Below, in pieces: positions 22,259-31,743 of a DNA stretch of 64,000 nt (the stretch's first letter is position 1; each line of letters starts with the position of its first letter). The notes beneath the pieces were generated by a model. It had not been told where the DNA came from. It worked only from the letters and a program-made list of their open reading frames with translations, and made no database searches. The position numbers were made by a program, and so were the translations under genes. Source of the DNA: Acidobacterium sp049965615 (lineage in GTDB: Bacteria; Acidobacteriota; Terriglobia; Terriglobales; Acidobacteriaceae); NCBI GenBank assembly GCA_049965615.1, contig JBMFWD010000009.1:1-64000 (forward strand), in the 5' to 3' direction.

Positions 22259-25200
22259 TTAGAAGTTGAGACTTGCCTCAAAAAAGATGCTGCGGTTACC
22301 AGAGGTGTTCTGGCTGAAGAATCCTCCCGCAAGGCTCTGAGATTTCAGGAAGAAACGTCCTGCGCACTCGGCGGCTCCGGTGGTGCTGGTGGTGAGGTAA
22401 TCACTGTTGTTGCATGCTGTGGAGTTGTTGCTGTTTACCGTGGTGAGTCCGATGGTGCCGTTCGGTGCGGCGAGGTTCTCATGGTTGAGAAGGTTGGTGC
22501 CAAAAGCCGCCAGCGTGAGAGTGTACTTGCGGGCAACGGAAGCATTGAACCTGCCGATGGGTCCGGAGTTGCCGCTAAGGCCTCGTCCTCCGAGTCCACC
22601 GCCGTGACCATGACCATGGAAGCCTCCACCGCCGCCACCCTGGACCTTTGGACCGAAGCCGATGACTTTGCTGATGCGCATGTTGATTCCGTAATTCGAG
22701 GGACCGGTGCCCAGGTTGTAGGGAATGATGCGCTCATTGAGGCCGTTGGGACCAGCGCCACTGCCGACCGGGATTGCATCCAGACAGCCATAAGGCGTTT
22801 TCACTGTGTTTGGTTCAGAGCAGTTGGCGGCGTAGGTTGGGCGCGCGTTGAAGAAGTTGTTGCCGGTAAGGTCGTTGCCTGTGGTGATGTTAAAGGGGCT
22901 TCCCGAGGATGCATAAACGATTGGCGCAAAGGTCAGATTCCAAGGAGCCTGAATGGTGGTGAGCAGCAGAAAGCGGTTATGCACGTCAAAGTTGGCGCGC
23001 CCATAATCGACGCCAAGATCGCTGGCGACCGTGGGGTGATAGCCGACGCCGCTGGTATCCGCCTTGGCGTTGCTGTAGCTGTAGTAGCTGAAGAGGGTTA
23101 CGGCTTTGTAATAAGCGTGAATCGACGTGATGATTTGATTTTCTTTGTAGATGCCGCCTGACTGGTATTGATAGATGTTTTGCGTCGGCGCACTGACAGT
23201 GCCGGTGTACATCCTGGTGGCCGGATTGACGTTTATATTCGGTAATGCGCCGAGGTTGTTGGTGAGGTATTGATGCACGCCTTGGGTGTAGAGGTAAGTG
23301 ACGTTGCCGGTGATATTCTTGGCAATCTGGCGATCGATGCCGACAGCGCCTTCCATGTCATTCGCCACATGCAGGTTTGGATCGATGGTGTAATAGGTCG
23401 GCGCCGAGGCCGTAGCGTTCGACGATGTCGAGTCGATAGGAGTGGTTTGGTTGGGGTTATAAAATCCTGGGTTGCTGAGCGTGAACTGCTGCTCATTGGG
23501 AACACCCGCAGGGGTGTAATGGAATCGGACGGTGTTGAGGTACTCCGAGATATGGAAGGGAGTGTAGAACCAGCCATAACCGGCGCGAAGCACCGTCTTT
23601 GCCTTTTTCTTGGCGTTTCCGTCGAGAGCGTAGGCCAGTGAAATGCGAGGAGCCCAACTGTTGTGGTCGTTGATATCGTTTTGTGTTTCCCAGCGGACGC
23701 CGTAGCTGAACTCAAATCGACGATTCACGTTCCAGTCGTCCTGGTAATACAGAGCGGCATCTGCCAGGAAGGCGTTTGATGTCGGATTGTTGATTTTCGT
23801 GTAGGTGTACTGCTGAGGCGTGGGGTTGCCGGAGGAAGGTAAATACTGGGACTGCGAGGTAAAGAGATATGCTCCGTTGGAGCCTGCCGTGGAGTAGCTG
23901 GTGTCGTTGAAGGTACGGAGACGTCCACCAAAGCTGATGCTATGGGCGCCTGCACTGGCAGTGAAGTAATCGTGCAAGTCGACGTCATTCGAGGTGGAAC
24001 GAGAGGTCTGCGAAGTGCTGCCGCCGGTCACGAAGCTGCTCGTCAAGGTTACGCTCGGCAAGGAACTGACGGCTGCGCTGCTGCTTTTGCTATGATGAAT
24101 CTGAACGGCGATGTCATCCACGAGATGGTTTCCCATCACGATACTATCGGCCACCTGCACAGTGCTGTCTGAAAAAGTGGAGTTGACACCCTGTGAAGGC
24201 AGTGACAGCCCACCCACACCGCTGTTGGTGCTGTGTGCCCGGAAATAGGCATAACGGAGGGTGAATGTATTGTTTTTGCCGACCTGGAAGCTTGTTTGCG
24301 GCCCAATGAAGAAGCGAGTTGTGGGAGTAGGGTATGACTCACTGAGGGTGGGCAGGATGCCGGAGGAGTTGGCGACGGGATTGAGTGCATTGATGATGCT
24401 CTGGCTTGCATTATGCCGGGTAAACACGTTCAGATTCATGTCCATTCCCTTGTGGATGGGACCACTGAGATTGCCGAACATCATGTAGGCGTAGTAGCTG
24501 GGCTCCTGAATGTTGGCCGTTTCACCGGGCAGAAGGTTTGCATTGAGGATAGGGTTTTGCGCGTTAAAGGCCGAGTAGTTGCCTATGGTGTGGTATGAGC
24601 CATGCCATTGGCCGGTGCCAGGCTTGGTGAAGATTTCAATGCGACCGTAGCCAAGGCGCGAATACTGCGCGGAGAAAGGGTTGGAGTTGATCTTGATTTC
24701 ACGGATATCGGATTTGGGAGGGAGTTGGCCTCCGGAGAATCCGTCGATGTAGATTTGTGCGCCGTTGGGACCGGCGGAGGGTCCGGCGAGGGCTTCGAGT
24801 TCGTTTTGGAGCTGGTCGGGATCGTCGGAGAGGGCGTTCAGGGCATCGCCTTTGAGGTCAATGGAGCTGACGTTGTCGGTTGGGCTGGTGCTGATCTGGT
24901 GCTCGTCTGCCTGGACGTGAACCTGCTGCTGCTGGACTGCGATAGCCAGCGTTGCGTCGACGCGGATGATGTGACCAGCGGTAACGTGGACAGCCTCTCC
25001 ACGGAACGGCGCGAAGCCCTGCTCGGCGATGTTGACGTTGTAGATGCCGGGGTTGATTTTCGTGACGCGATAGGAGCCGTTCGACGAAGAGGTTGCGGTC
25101 GCGACGACCTTTCCGGTCGGAGTGGTTACGGTTACGGTTGCATTTGGAATTACGGCTCCCGTGGGGTCGGCAACTTTGCCGCGAATGCCTGTGGCAGCCG

Positions 25201-25285
25201 ACTGCGCGAAGGCCGTGAGAGCTCCGGTTAGCAAGGTCAGAACGAAAAGTACGGAAAAAGAGCGAGAAATATTTCTGAGAATCAC
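22259..25285 (-). CDS. TonB-dependent receptor-like outer membrane protein with carboxypeptidase-regulatory domain
   Basis: Protein of 1008 residues. Signal peptide is about 1-27; a carboxypeptidase-regulatory beta-sandwich (GIRGKVADPTGAVIPNATVTVT..., about 32-115) comes next; a plug-like region (about 140-240, with IYIDGFSGGQLPPKSDIREIKI) and a long beta-barrel follow. The chain ends in Phe (FFEASLNF), the outer-membrane insertion signal. A Gly/His-rich loop lies near residue 890. This architecture is greatly expanded in Acidobacteriota and is linked to import of large substrates. The start is a GTG at 25285 with agga upstream. It follows a DUF5666 gene by 42 bp, so the two are probably one transcript. 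Substrate unknown. Confidence 0.85.
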   Translation of the reverse strand: MILRNISRSFSVLFVLTLLTGALTAFAQSAATGIRGKVADPTGAVIPNATVTVTTPTGKVVATATSSSNGSYRVTKINPGIYNVNIAEQGFAPFRGEAVHVTAGHIIRVDATLAIAVQQQQVHVQADEHQISTSPTDNVSSIDLKGDALNALSDDPDQLQNELEALAGPSAGPNGAQIYIDGFSGGQLPPKSDIREIKINSNPFSAQYSRLGYGRIEIFTKPGTGQWHGSYHTIGNYSAFNAQNPILNANLLPGETANIQEPSYYAYMMFGNLSGPIHKGMDMNLNVFTRHNASQSIINALNPVANSSGILPTLSESYPTPTTRFFIGPQTSFQVGKNNTFTLRYAYFRAHSTNSGVGGLSLPSQGVNSTFSDSTVQVADSIVMGNHLVDDIAVQIHHSKSSSAAVSSLPSVTLTSSFVTGGSTSQTSRSTSNDVDLHDYFTASAGAHSISFGGRLRTFNDTSYSTAGSNGAYLFTSQSQYLPSSGNPTPQQYTYTKINNPTSNAFLADAALYYQDDWNVNRRFEFSYGVRWETQNDINDHNSWAPRISLAYALDGNAKKKAKTVLRAGYGWFYTPFHISEYLNTVRFHYTPAGVPNEQQFTLSNPGFYNPNQTTPIDSTSSNATASAPTYYTIDPNLHVANDMEGAVGIDRQIAKNITGNVTYLYTQGVHQYLTNNLGALPNINVNPATRMYTGTVSAPTQNIYQYQSGGIYKENQIITSIHAYYKAVTLFSYYSYSNAKADTSGVGYHPTVASDLGVDYGRANFDVHNRFLLLTTIQAPWNLTFAPIVYASSGSPFNITTGNDLTGNNFFNARPTYAANCSEPNTVKTPYGCLDAIPVGSGAGPNGLNERIIPYNLGTGPSNYGINMRISKVIGFGPKVQGGGGGGFHGHGHGGGLGGRGLSGNSGPIGRFNASVARKYTLTLAAFGTNLLNHENLAAPNGTIGLTTVNSNNSTACNNSDYLTTSTTGAAECAGRFFLKSQSLAGGFFSQNTSGNRSIFFEASLNF

Positions 25286-25327
25286 AAGAATCCTGCTTTC
25301 AACGATCGTGTTGGAACGAGCCCGGGT

Positions 25328-26569
25328 TTACTTTTGCTGCGGGCTGCTGTCGCCCTGCTGTTCGCCGCCGGAACCACCGGATCCGCCGGCTGACTGGCCT
25401 CCACCGAGGCTCCACGAGGAGGAGAACATGCTCTGGCTGGCTTTTCTGGAAGCCCGGAACATGGGCGCCACGCCAGAGAGCAGCGTGAGTGCCGTGCCAG
25501 GTTTTCCGTTTGAGCCTTTGGAGGCGACGACCATGACGGCGTCACCCTTGTGCAGAGCGGAGAGTTGAATGGGGGTTGCGCGATCGAGGATGCGATTGAA
25601 ACCGCCTGCGCCACCGGGTTGTGGTCCCATGGGGCCTGCTCCGGGGCGGGGGCGCCATGCGTGTGCCTGAGGTGATTCCTGATCGCCTTGAGCGCCTGCC
25701 GCTTTTTTTGCATCCTTCGTGGCCTGGAAACGCATGGCGACGAATTCAGCTACGCGCTCGGGCAGTTCGCGGAGCGTGGAATTGTCGTTGACGGCCAGCG
25801 TGACGGGCTTTTTGGTGGCGAGATCTTTGAGGGTGAGTGTTTTCGCCGAGGGGTTAACGCTGAGGACGAGGCCTGCGATGTTCTGGAAATCGCCAAAGAC
25901 GATGGCATTGGCCGTTACGGTGAGGCCGTCGGCGCTGTGCGTGCCTTTGGCGCGCAGCTGATCGCCGGGTTGAATGGCGGACAAAGACGAGGGCTGGGTA
26001 TCCTTGAAGGCTACTGAATCTTCCGCGTACTTACGAATGTTGACGGAGGGTGGAACCTGGATGGTGATTTCGTGCCCGGCTGCGGTCAGGATAATGGTAT
26101 TGGTGGCTGGATCTACCGATTTGACGATGCCTCCGACTCCGTTGCGCTGCCAGTCTTCTTCTTCTGCGCGCCGGCGGGCGGCAATGTCGGATTGCTTCAT
26201 CGCTACGATGAGGCTTGCGGTGAGCGAGTTGCCGCTGCCAGCGGTGGCGGAGACGAGTGCGCGATCGCCCGCGGAGATGTCTGTGAGTGGAATGGGTGTG
26301 GCTGCGGAAAGTGTCTTTTGCCCTGGCTCAAGGCGCAAAACGCGGGTGGTGGAGTCGACAGTGACAGTGACGGAACTGCCGCTGGACGACTTGACGGTGA
26401 GGGTTCCGTTGCCGACGCTGGTGACGGTTCCCAGAACGCGTGTGGGAGCCGCCGCGGCGGCCTGCATGGGAGCAAGCCCGGAGGGCAGGGCCAGGCTGGT
26501 GAGCGGAATTCCGCCGAGGGTGAGAAAAACGGCTACAGCAATCGTCGTACGTGAATTGCGTTTCAGCAT
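25328..26569 (-). CDS. Secreted DUF5666-type protein
   Basis: Protein of 413 residues with a signal peptide (about 1-28) and repeated small beta-domains of the DUF5666 kind, each built on the pattern 'G.V.SV....TLTVKS..G..VTV.V...T' (about 42-120, 140-215 and 225-275). A Pro/Gly-rich linker precedes a Gly/Ser/Gln-rich C-terminus. ATG 26569 is chosen for its upstream aggga; an ATG at 26590 is possible. It lies just upstream of, and co-directional with, the TonB-type receptor, so it may be a periplasmic or surface partner. Function unknown. Confidence 0.65.
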   Translation of the reverse strand: MLKRNSRTTIAVAVFLTLGGIPLTSLALPSGLAPMQAAAAAPTRVLGTVTSVGNGTLTVKSSSGSSVTVTVDSTTRVLRLEPGQKTLSAATPIPLTDISAGDRALVSATAGSGNSLTASLIVAMKQSDIAARRRAEEEDWQRNGVGGIVKSVDPATNTIILTAAGHEITIQVPPSVNIRKYAEDSVAFKDTQPSSLSAIQPGDQLRAKGTHSADGLTVTANAIVFGDFQNIAGLVLSVNPSAKTLTLKDLATKKPVTLAVNDNSTLRELPERVAEFVAMRFQATKDAKKAAGAQGDQESPQAHAWRPRPGAGPMGPQPGGAGGFNRILDRATPIQLSALHKGDAVMVVASKGSNGKPGTALTLLSGVAPMFRASRKASQSMFSSSWSLGGGQSAGGSGGSGGEQQGDSSPQQK

Positions 26570-26889
26570 ATGCTCCCTGAGTAAAGCCATTTTGCAAACT
26601 GCTTACACATCGTTAAAAAAGGGACGCTCTAAGGACGGAGAAGTTGCAGTTTTTGTTTGTGGATCGGAAATATTTCATGGTAGCTGAATTTTTGCTGAAT
26701 TCGGCTTGCGGATCGCTGCCGGAGAGAGCGTGGTTGCGAGCGGCGAGGGGCGGTGGGGCGCATGCAAATTGAGCCCCTTGCGCAGATTCTGGAAGCGGAC
26801 CAGCTATCATCATTTTGAGGGGAGAATCCCTTCACCGGGATCGGGGCACTCCCGCGCCGGCTCACCCATCGAGGATACGAACAAAAATC
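26570..26889. promoter_or_regulatory. Divergent intergenic region between DUF5666 and FHS permease genes
   Basis: About 320 bp between two divergent starts, so promoters in both directions must lie here. The middle (about 26600-26700) is A/T-rich. I could not settle on a clear -35/-10 pair or an operator. Confidence 0.35.
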
Positions 26890-28188
26890 ATGGCGATTTC
26901 CAGTCCGGGTAATTCCACGTCTTACAGGCCCAGTTCCGCGGGCGGCACGCAAGTAGCTGCCATGTCGATTGTGACGACGCTTTTTTTTATCTGGGGTTTC
27001 ATCACCTCGCTGAATGACATTCTGATTCCGCACTTGAAGTCGATATTTGCGTTGAATTATGCGGAGGTGATGCTGGTTCAGTTCGCATTTTTCTCTGCCT
27101 ACGCGATTTTTGGGTTGCCATCGGGGTTCCTGGTGGAGCGGATTGGCTACCAGCGGACGATGGTGGTGGGTCTGATCTCGATGGCTCTGGGCGCGATGCT
27201 CTTTGTGCCTGCGGCGGCAGCTCCGAGTTTTCCCTTGTTTCTGGCGGCGCTGATTGTGCTTGCGGCCGGGATTACGATGCTGCAGGTGGCGGCGAATCCT
27301 TATGTGACTTTTCTTGGGCCACCGCAGACGTCTTCCAGTCGGCTGAATCTGACGCAGGCGTTTAATTCTCTCGGTACGGTGCTGGCGCCGCTGTTTGGTG
27401 CGTGGCTGATTCTTGGCGAGGCGCCGAAGGTGATCAAGAATCTGAAGGCGCTCAGCCCGGCCGCGCTGCACTCTTACCGCGTGGCGCAGGCGGCCACGGT
27501 GAAGCTGCCGTATGTTTCGATTACGGTTGTGCTGGTGTTGCTGGGCCTGCTGATTGCGCTGTACAAGTTTCCGCGGCTGGACATCACGAGAGACTTTCGG
27601 CCGGTGCATCCGGGGCATGCGGACAGCCTGTGGAATTACCGGCACCTGGTGCTTGGAGCGATTGGAATCTTTGTGTATGTGGGAGCCGAGGTTTCGATTG
27701 GGAGCTTTCTGACGAACTACTTTAACCAGCCTGAAATTGGCGGATTTGCGCTGGAGAAGGCGGCGCTGCTGGTGCCTTACTACTGGGGCGGAGCGATGAT
27801 CGGCCGGTTTATCGGGTCTGCGCTGCTGCAACGCATGAAGACGGGGCCGGTGCTGGGCATCTGTTCGATTGTGGCCGGCTGCCTGGTGGTTACGTCGATG
27901 CTGTCATTTGGGCTTTTCGCGGTGTGGACCATTCTTCTAGTAGGGCTGTTCAACTCGATCATGTTCCCGAGCATTTTCACGCTCGCGATTGCGGAGCTTG
28001 GTCCCCTGACGGGCAAAGCCTCCGGGCTGCTGTGCGTGGCGATTGTGGGGGGCGCGATCATTCCTGAATTGCAGGGATTCCTTGCGGATAAGATCGGGAT
28101 TCACCATGCATTTATTCTGCCGGTGCTTTGCTATGTGTTTATTGCGTACTACGGCTTCCGCGGATCGAAGATTGTGCTGCCGGGATAA
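26890..28188 (+). CDS. FHS-type sugar:H+ symporter (fucose/glucose/galactose permease family)
   Basis: MFS transporter of 432 residues with 12 membrane segments. The early motif FFIWGFITSLNDILIPHLK (about 33-51) and QVAANPYVTFLGP (about 137-149) are typical of L-fucose permease and GluP/NagP-like proteins. It takes up monosaccharides with protons. ATG 26890 is chosen because the upstream extension (to 26815) is hydrophilic and Pro/Arg-rich. The gene stands alone and is closed by a terminator. The exact sugar is not decided; the GH20 hexosaminidase at the window end makes N-acetylhexosamine a possibility only. Confidence 0.82.
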   Translation: MAISSPGNSTSYRPSSAGGTQVAAMSIVTTLFFIWGFITSLNDILIPHLKSIFALNYAEVMLVQFAFFSAYAIFGLPSGFLVERIGYQRTMVVGLISMALGAMLFVPAAAAPSFPLFLAALIVLAAGITMLQVAANPYVTFLGPPQTSSSRLNLTQAFNSLGTVLAPLFGAWLILGEAPKVIKNLKALSPAALHSYRVAQAATVKLPYVSITVVLVLLGLLIALYKFPRLDITRDFRPVHPGHADSLWNYRHLVLGAIGIFVYVGAEVSIGSFLTNYFNQPEIGGFALEKAALLVPYYWGGAMIGRFIGSALLQRMKTGPVLGICSIVAGCLVVTSMLSFGLFAVWTILLVGLFNSIMFPSIFTLAIAELGPLTGKASGLLCVAIVGGAIIPELQGFLADKIGIHHAFILPVLCYVFIAYYGFRGSKIVLPG

Positions 28189-28210
28189 GGTGGCCCCGTT
28201 GGTTGCAGAG

Positions 28211-28236
28211 AGGGCAGTCTTCGGGCTGCCCTTTTT
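28211..28236 (+). terminator. Intrinsic terminator of the FHS permease gene
   Basis: agggcagtc-ttcg-ggctgccct (28211-28232) with one G-T pair and a stable TTCG tetraloop, followed by ttttt and a T-rich stretch. Confidence 0.9.
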
Positions 28237-28299
28237 GTTTTCGTGGCTTTTGACAGGCAATTTCAGCGATACAGGATGGCTGGAAAGGCTGTAGCATCA

Positions 28300-29832
28300 A
28301 TGGTTATGCCAAACGACCTTTGCCTGACCGGTGAGCGATTGACGCTCGAAGAGATTGTGGATGTGGCGCTGCGGGGCCGTGCCGTTACGATAGACGATGC
28401 TGCGCGTGCGCGGGTGGTGACGTCGCGGCGGCTGGTGGAGGAGATTGTCGAGCGCCATGACACGGCGTATGGCATCAATACCGGGTTTGGAAAGCTGTCA
28501 GACGTGCGCATTGCTCCCGAGCAACTGGAGGATCTGCAGCGCAACCTGGTGAGGAGTCATGCTTGCGGGCTGGGCGATCCGCTGCCGGAAGCGGCGGTGC
28601 GGGCGATGCTGCTATTGCGGGCGAATGTGCTGGCGAAAGGGAATAGCGGGGTGCGTCCCGTGGTGATGGACACACTCGTGGGGATGCTGCGGGCGGGGAT
28701 TCATCCTGTGGTTCCGGCTCGCGGATCGGTGGGGGCGAGCGGGGATCTGGCTCCGCTGGCGCACCTGGCGCTGGCAGTGATTGGCGAGGGCGAGGTGTTA
28801 TTCCGGGGGAGCCGGATGGCTTCTGCCGACGCGCTGGTGCAGGCGGGATTGCAGCCGCTGGCATTGCATGCCAAGGAGGGTTTGGCGCTGCTGAACGGTA
28901 CGCAGGCGATGACGGCGGTGGGCGGGCTGGCGCTGGCGCGCGCGCTGCGCGTGACGGAACTTTTTGATGTGGCCGGGGGAATGTCACTGGATGCGTTGCG
29001 TGGAACGCCGACGGCGTTTGACGCGCGCGTCCATGAAGCGCGGCCGCATGCAGGTCAGCTGGCGGCGGCGGCGCATTTGCGGGCTTTGCTGGAAGAGAGC
29101 GAGATTCGCGAATCGCATCGGGCGAATGATCCGCGGGTGCAGGATGCCTATTGCCTGCGCTGCATGCCGCAGGTGCATGGAGCAGCGCGCGGAGCGCTGG
29201 CGCATGTGCGTGAGGTGGTTGAGGTGGAGAGCGGTTCGGCGACGGATAATCCGCTGGTGTTTGCAGCCGCGGATGGAGCGGCGGAGATTATTTCCGGAGG
29301 GAACTTTCACGGCGCTCCCCTGGCGATGGCGTTTGATTATGCGGCGATTGCGCTGACGGATTTAATGAGCATCAGCGAGCGACGAATTGACCGGCTGGTG
29401 AATCCAGATATTAACGAAGGTTTGCCGCCGTTTTTGTCGTCGTCGCCTGGGGTGTCATCGGGGATGATGATTGCGCATGTGGCGGCGGCAGCGCTGCTGA
29501 ATGAGGCGAAGGTGCTTTCGCATCCGGCGAGCGTGGACAGTGTGCCGACTTCGGGCGGAAAGGAAGATCATGTGTCGATGGGAATGACGGCGGCGCTGAA
29601 GCTGGACCGGGTTGTTGAGAATGCCGAGCAGGTGCTGGCGATTGAGCTGATGGCGGCTGCGCAGGGTCTGGATTACCGGAGACCGCTGCGCCCTGCGAAA
29701 GCGCTGGATGCGGCGCGCGAGAGGGTGCGGGAGATTGTGGCTCCGCTGATGGCGGACCGGGCGTTGTCGCGGGACATCATGGCGCTGGCTGAAGCGGTAC
29801 GCGGCGGCGTGTTTGACGGGTGGCGCGGATAG
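28300..29832 (+). CDS. hutH: Histidine ammonia-lyase
   Basis: Enzyme of 510 residues that deaminates histidine to trans-urocanate. The MIO cofactor triad Ala146-Ser147-Gly148 lies in GSVGASGDLAPLAH. The selector motif is Ser-His (VRSHACGLG), the histidine-specific form rather than the Phe/Tyr-lyase form. Further core motifs are YGINTGFGKL and GNFHGAPLA. ATG 28300 has ggaaagg upstream; ATG 28306 is possible. No hutU, hutI or hutG is adjacent. The next gene, 22 bp on, is a group II PLP decarboxylase, an unusual partner. Confidence 0.92.
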   Translation: MVMPNDLCLTGERLTLEEIVDVALRGRAVTIDDAARARVVTSRRLVEEIVERHDTAYGINTGFGKLSDVRIAPEQLEDLQRNLVRSHACGLGDPLPEAAVRAMLLLRANVLAKGNSGVRPVVMDTLVGMLRAGIHPVVPARGSVGASGDLAPLAHLALAVIGEGEVLFRGSRMASADALVQAGLQPLALHAKEGLALLNGTQAMTAVGGLALARALRVTELFDVAGGMSLDALRGTPTAFDARVHEARPHAGQLAAAAHLRALLEESEIRESHRANDPRVQDAYCLRCMPQVHGAARGALAHVREVVEVESGSATDNPLVFAAADGAAEIISGGNFHGAPLAMAFDYAAIALTDLMSISERRIDRLVNPDINEGLPPFLSSSPGVSSGMMIAHVAAAALLNEAKVLSHPASVDSVPTSGGKEDHVSMGMTAALKLDRVVENAEQVLAIELMAAAQGLDYRRPLRPAKALDAARERVREIVAPLMADRALSRDIMALAEAVRGGVFDGWRG

Positions 29833-29854
29833 TAACCTGAAGGTCGAGGGATTT

Positions 29855-31357
29855 GTGAAGACAACAGCAGAGGCGGCCGTAAGCCCCGTGGATAAGGAAG
29901 CGCGCAGAGCAGAGCGGACATTGGATCCGGAAAACTGGGAAGCGTTTCGCGCGCTGGCGCACCGCATGGTGGATGACATGGTGGACCAGACGCGCGGGCT
30001 TCGCGAGCAGGCGGCATGGCAGCAGCCTCCGGTGGATGTGAAGGACGCGATTCGCAATGAGCCACTGCCGCTGCAAGGGCAGAGCGCGGAGCAGGTCTAC
30101 GACGACTATTTGAAGCTGGTGCAGCCGTACACGAACGGGAACCGGCATCCTCGGGCGTGGGGATGGGTGCGCGGCAACGGCACGCCGCTGGCCGCGATGG
30201 CGGAGATGCTGTCTGCTTCGATCAACGCGCACCTGGGCGGCGGGGAGCATTCGCCAACCTACGTGGAGGAGCGATGCCTGCAGTGGCTGGCCGAGGTGAT
30301 GGGGATGCCGGCTGGGACAACGGGCATTCTGGTAAGCGGCGGCACGATGGCGAACCTGTTGGGGCTGGCGGTGGCGCGCGATGCGCGTGCCGGTTTCGAT
30401 GTGCGGCAGGAGGGACTGGCGGGTCACGCGCGGCTCGCGGTGTATGCGTCAAGCGAGACGCACATGTGGGCGCGCAAGAGCATGGACGTGCTCGGCATGG
30501 GCACGGAGCAGTTACGCGAGATTCCTGTGGACGAGGGGTTTCGGATGGATATTGACCGTTTGCGCGTGCAGATTCGGGAGGATCGTGCGGCGGGCATGCG
30601 CCCGATTGCAGTGATTGGCAATGCGGGTACGGTCAACAGCGGAGCGGTGGATGATCTGCCGGCGCTGGCTGCGCTTTGCCGGGAGGAGGATCTGTGGTTC
30701 CACGTGGATGGGGCTTTTGGCGCGCTGCTGAAGTTGTGTGACCGCTATGCGCCGCTGGTGCGGGGCGTGGAGCTGGCCGATTCGCTGGCGTTTGATTTGC
30801 ACAAGTGGATGTATCTGCCGTTTGAGATTGGCTGCGTGCTGGTTGCGGATGCGGCGGCGCATCGCGCGGCGTTTGCTTCGACGGCGAGCTATTTGGAGGG
30901 CAACAAGCGGGGCGTGCTGGCCACGGGGCTTTATTTTTCTGATCGCGGAATTGAACTGACGCGCGGATTCAAGGCGCTAAAACTGTGGATGAGCCTGAAG
31001 GCGCACGGGCTTCGAGCTTTTGCCGCGCAGATTGAGCAGAATATGGAACAGTCACAGTTTCTTGAGGAGCGGGTGAAGCAGGAGCCTGCGCTGGAACTGC
31101 TGACTCCGCGCACGATGAACATTGTTTGCTTTCGGTATCGGGGCGGAGCGAGCCGTGACGAGGCTTCTTGTAATGCGCTGAATCGGGAGCTGGTGATCCG
31201 GCTGCAGGAGAGTGGGGAGTTTGTGGTGTCCGGTACGGAGCTGGGTGGGCGGTATGCTTTGCGGGTTGCGAATACGAATCATCGCAGCCGTACGCAGGAT
31301 TTTGAAGACCTGGTGCAGGCGACGCTGCGGATTGGCAGGGAACTGTCGAAAGGTTAG
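29855..31357 (+). CDS. Group II PLP-dependent amino acid decarboxylase
   Basis: Fold-type I PLP enzyme of 500 residues in the aromatic-L-amino-acid/glutamate/histidine decarboxylase group. The PLP lysine is Lys317 in DLHKWMYLP; DGAFGA holds the conserved cofactor Asp; ILVSGGTMANLLGL is the phosphate-binding region. The GTG at 29855 with gaggg upstream is preferred to a TTG at 29813. It is 22 bp downstream of hutH, so both probably share a transcript. Substrate could be aromatic amino acids or histidine; sequence alone does not decide. Its end overlaps the convergent EamA gene by 4 bp. Confidence 0.8.
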   Translation: MKTTAEAAVSPVDKEARRAERTLDPENWEAFRALAHRMVDDMVDQTRGLREQAAWQQPPVDVKDAIRNEPLPLQGQSAEQVYDDYLKLVQPYTNGNRHPRAWGWVRGNGTPLAAMAEMLSASINAHLGGGEHSPTYVEERCLQWLAEVMGMPAGTTGILVSGGTMANLLGLAVARDARAGFDVRQEGLAGHARLAVYASSETHMWARKSMDVLGMGTEQLREIPVDEGFRMDIDRLRVQIREDRAAGMRPIAVIGNAGTVNSGAVDDLPALAALCREEDLWFHVDGAFGALLKLCDRYAPLVRGVELADSLAFDLHKWMYLPFEIGCVLVADAAAHRAAFASTASYLEGNKRGVLATGLYFSDRGIELTRGFKALKLWMSLKAHGLRAFAAQIEQNMEQSQFLEERVKQEPALELLTPRTMNIVCFRYRGGASRDEASCNALNRELVIRLQESGEFVVSGTELGGRYALRVANTNHRSRTQDFEDLVQATLRIGRELSKG

Positions 31358-31743
31358 TGCGCGAGCAGCGCGACACCGATGCAGACAAAGACCGCGGCCA
31401 GCCAACGGCGGCGGTCGACGTTTTCTCCGAGGAAGAATTTTGCCGCGATCGCGTTGGTGACGAAGGTGAGCGATGCCGCCGCTGGACCGATGAGCGTGAG
31501 GTCGCCGTGGCTGAGTGCAAAGAGCATGGAGAAAAAGCTGAGGGCCATGCAGAGGACGCCCAGTCCAAAGCGGGGCGAACTGAGGACGGCCATGGCGGCG
31601 CCGGGAATTCCGCTGACGGCGCGGATGCGGTCGAGGTCGCCGATTTTGCGCATGGCCGAAGCGATGAGCACATCGCCTGCCGTGGCCCAGAGGACGATGC
31701 AGCCAATCATTACGATTTGCCAGAGAAGCGCATAGTGGCTCAT
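31354..31743 (-). CDS. Small EamA/SMR-like membrane transporter subunit A
   Basis: Protein of 129 residues with four membrane helices: one EamA half, like ArnE/ArnF or SMR subunits. Motifs include GPAAASLTFVTNAIAAKFFLGE and a final hydrophobic helix (WLAAVFVCIGVALLA). Its ATG overlaps the stop codon of the second EamA gene (ATGA at 31740-31743), so the two are coupled and probably form a heterodimer. They lie downstream of hpnJ, suggesting a flippase for a sugar or hopanoid intermediate; this is inference. Confidence 0.7.
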   Translation of the reverse strand: MSHYALLWQIVMIGCIVLWATAGDVLIASAMRKIGDLDRIRAVSGIPGAAMAVLSSPRFGLGVLCMALSFFSMLFALSHGDLTLIGPAAASLTFVTNAIAAKFFLGENVDRRRWLAAVFVCIGVALLAH

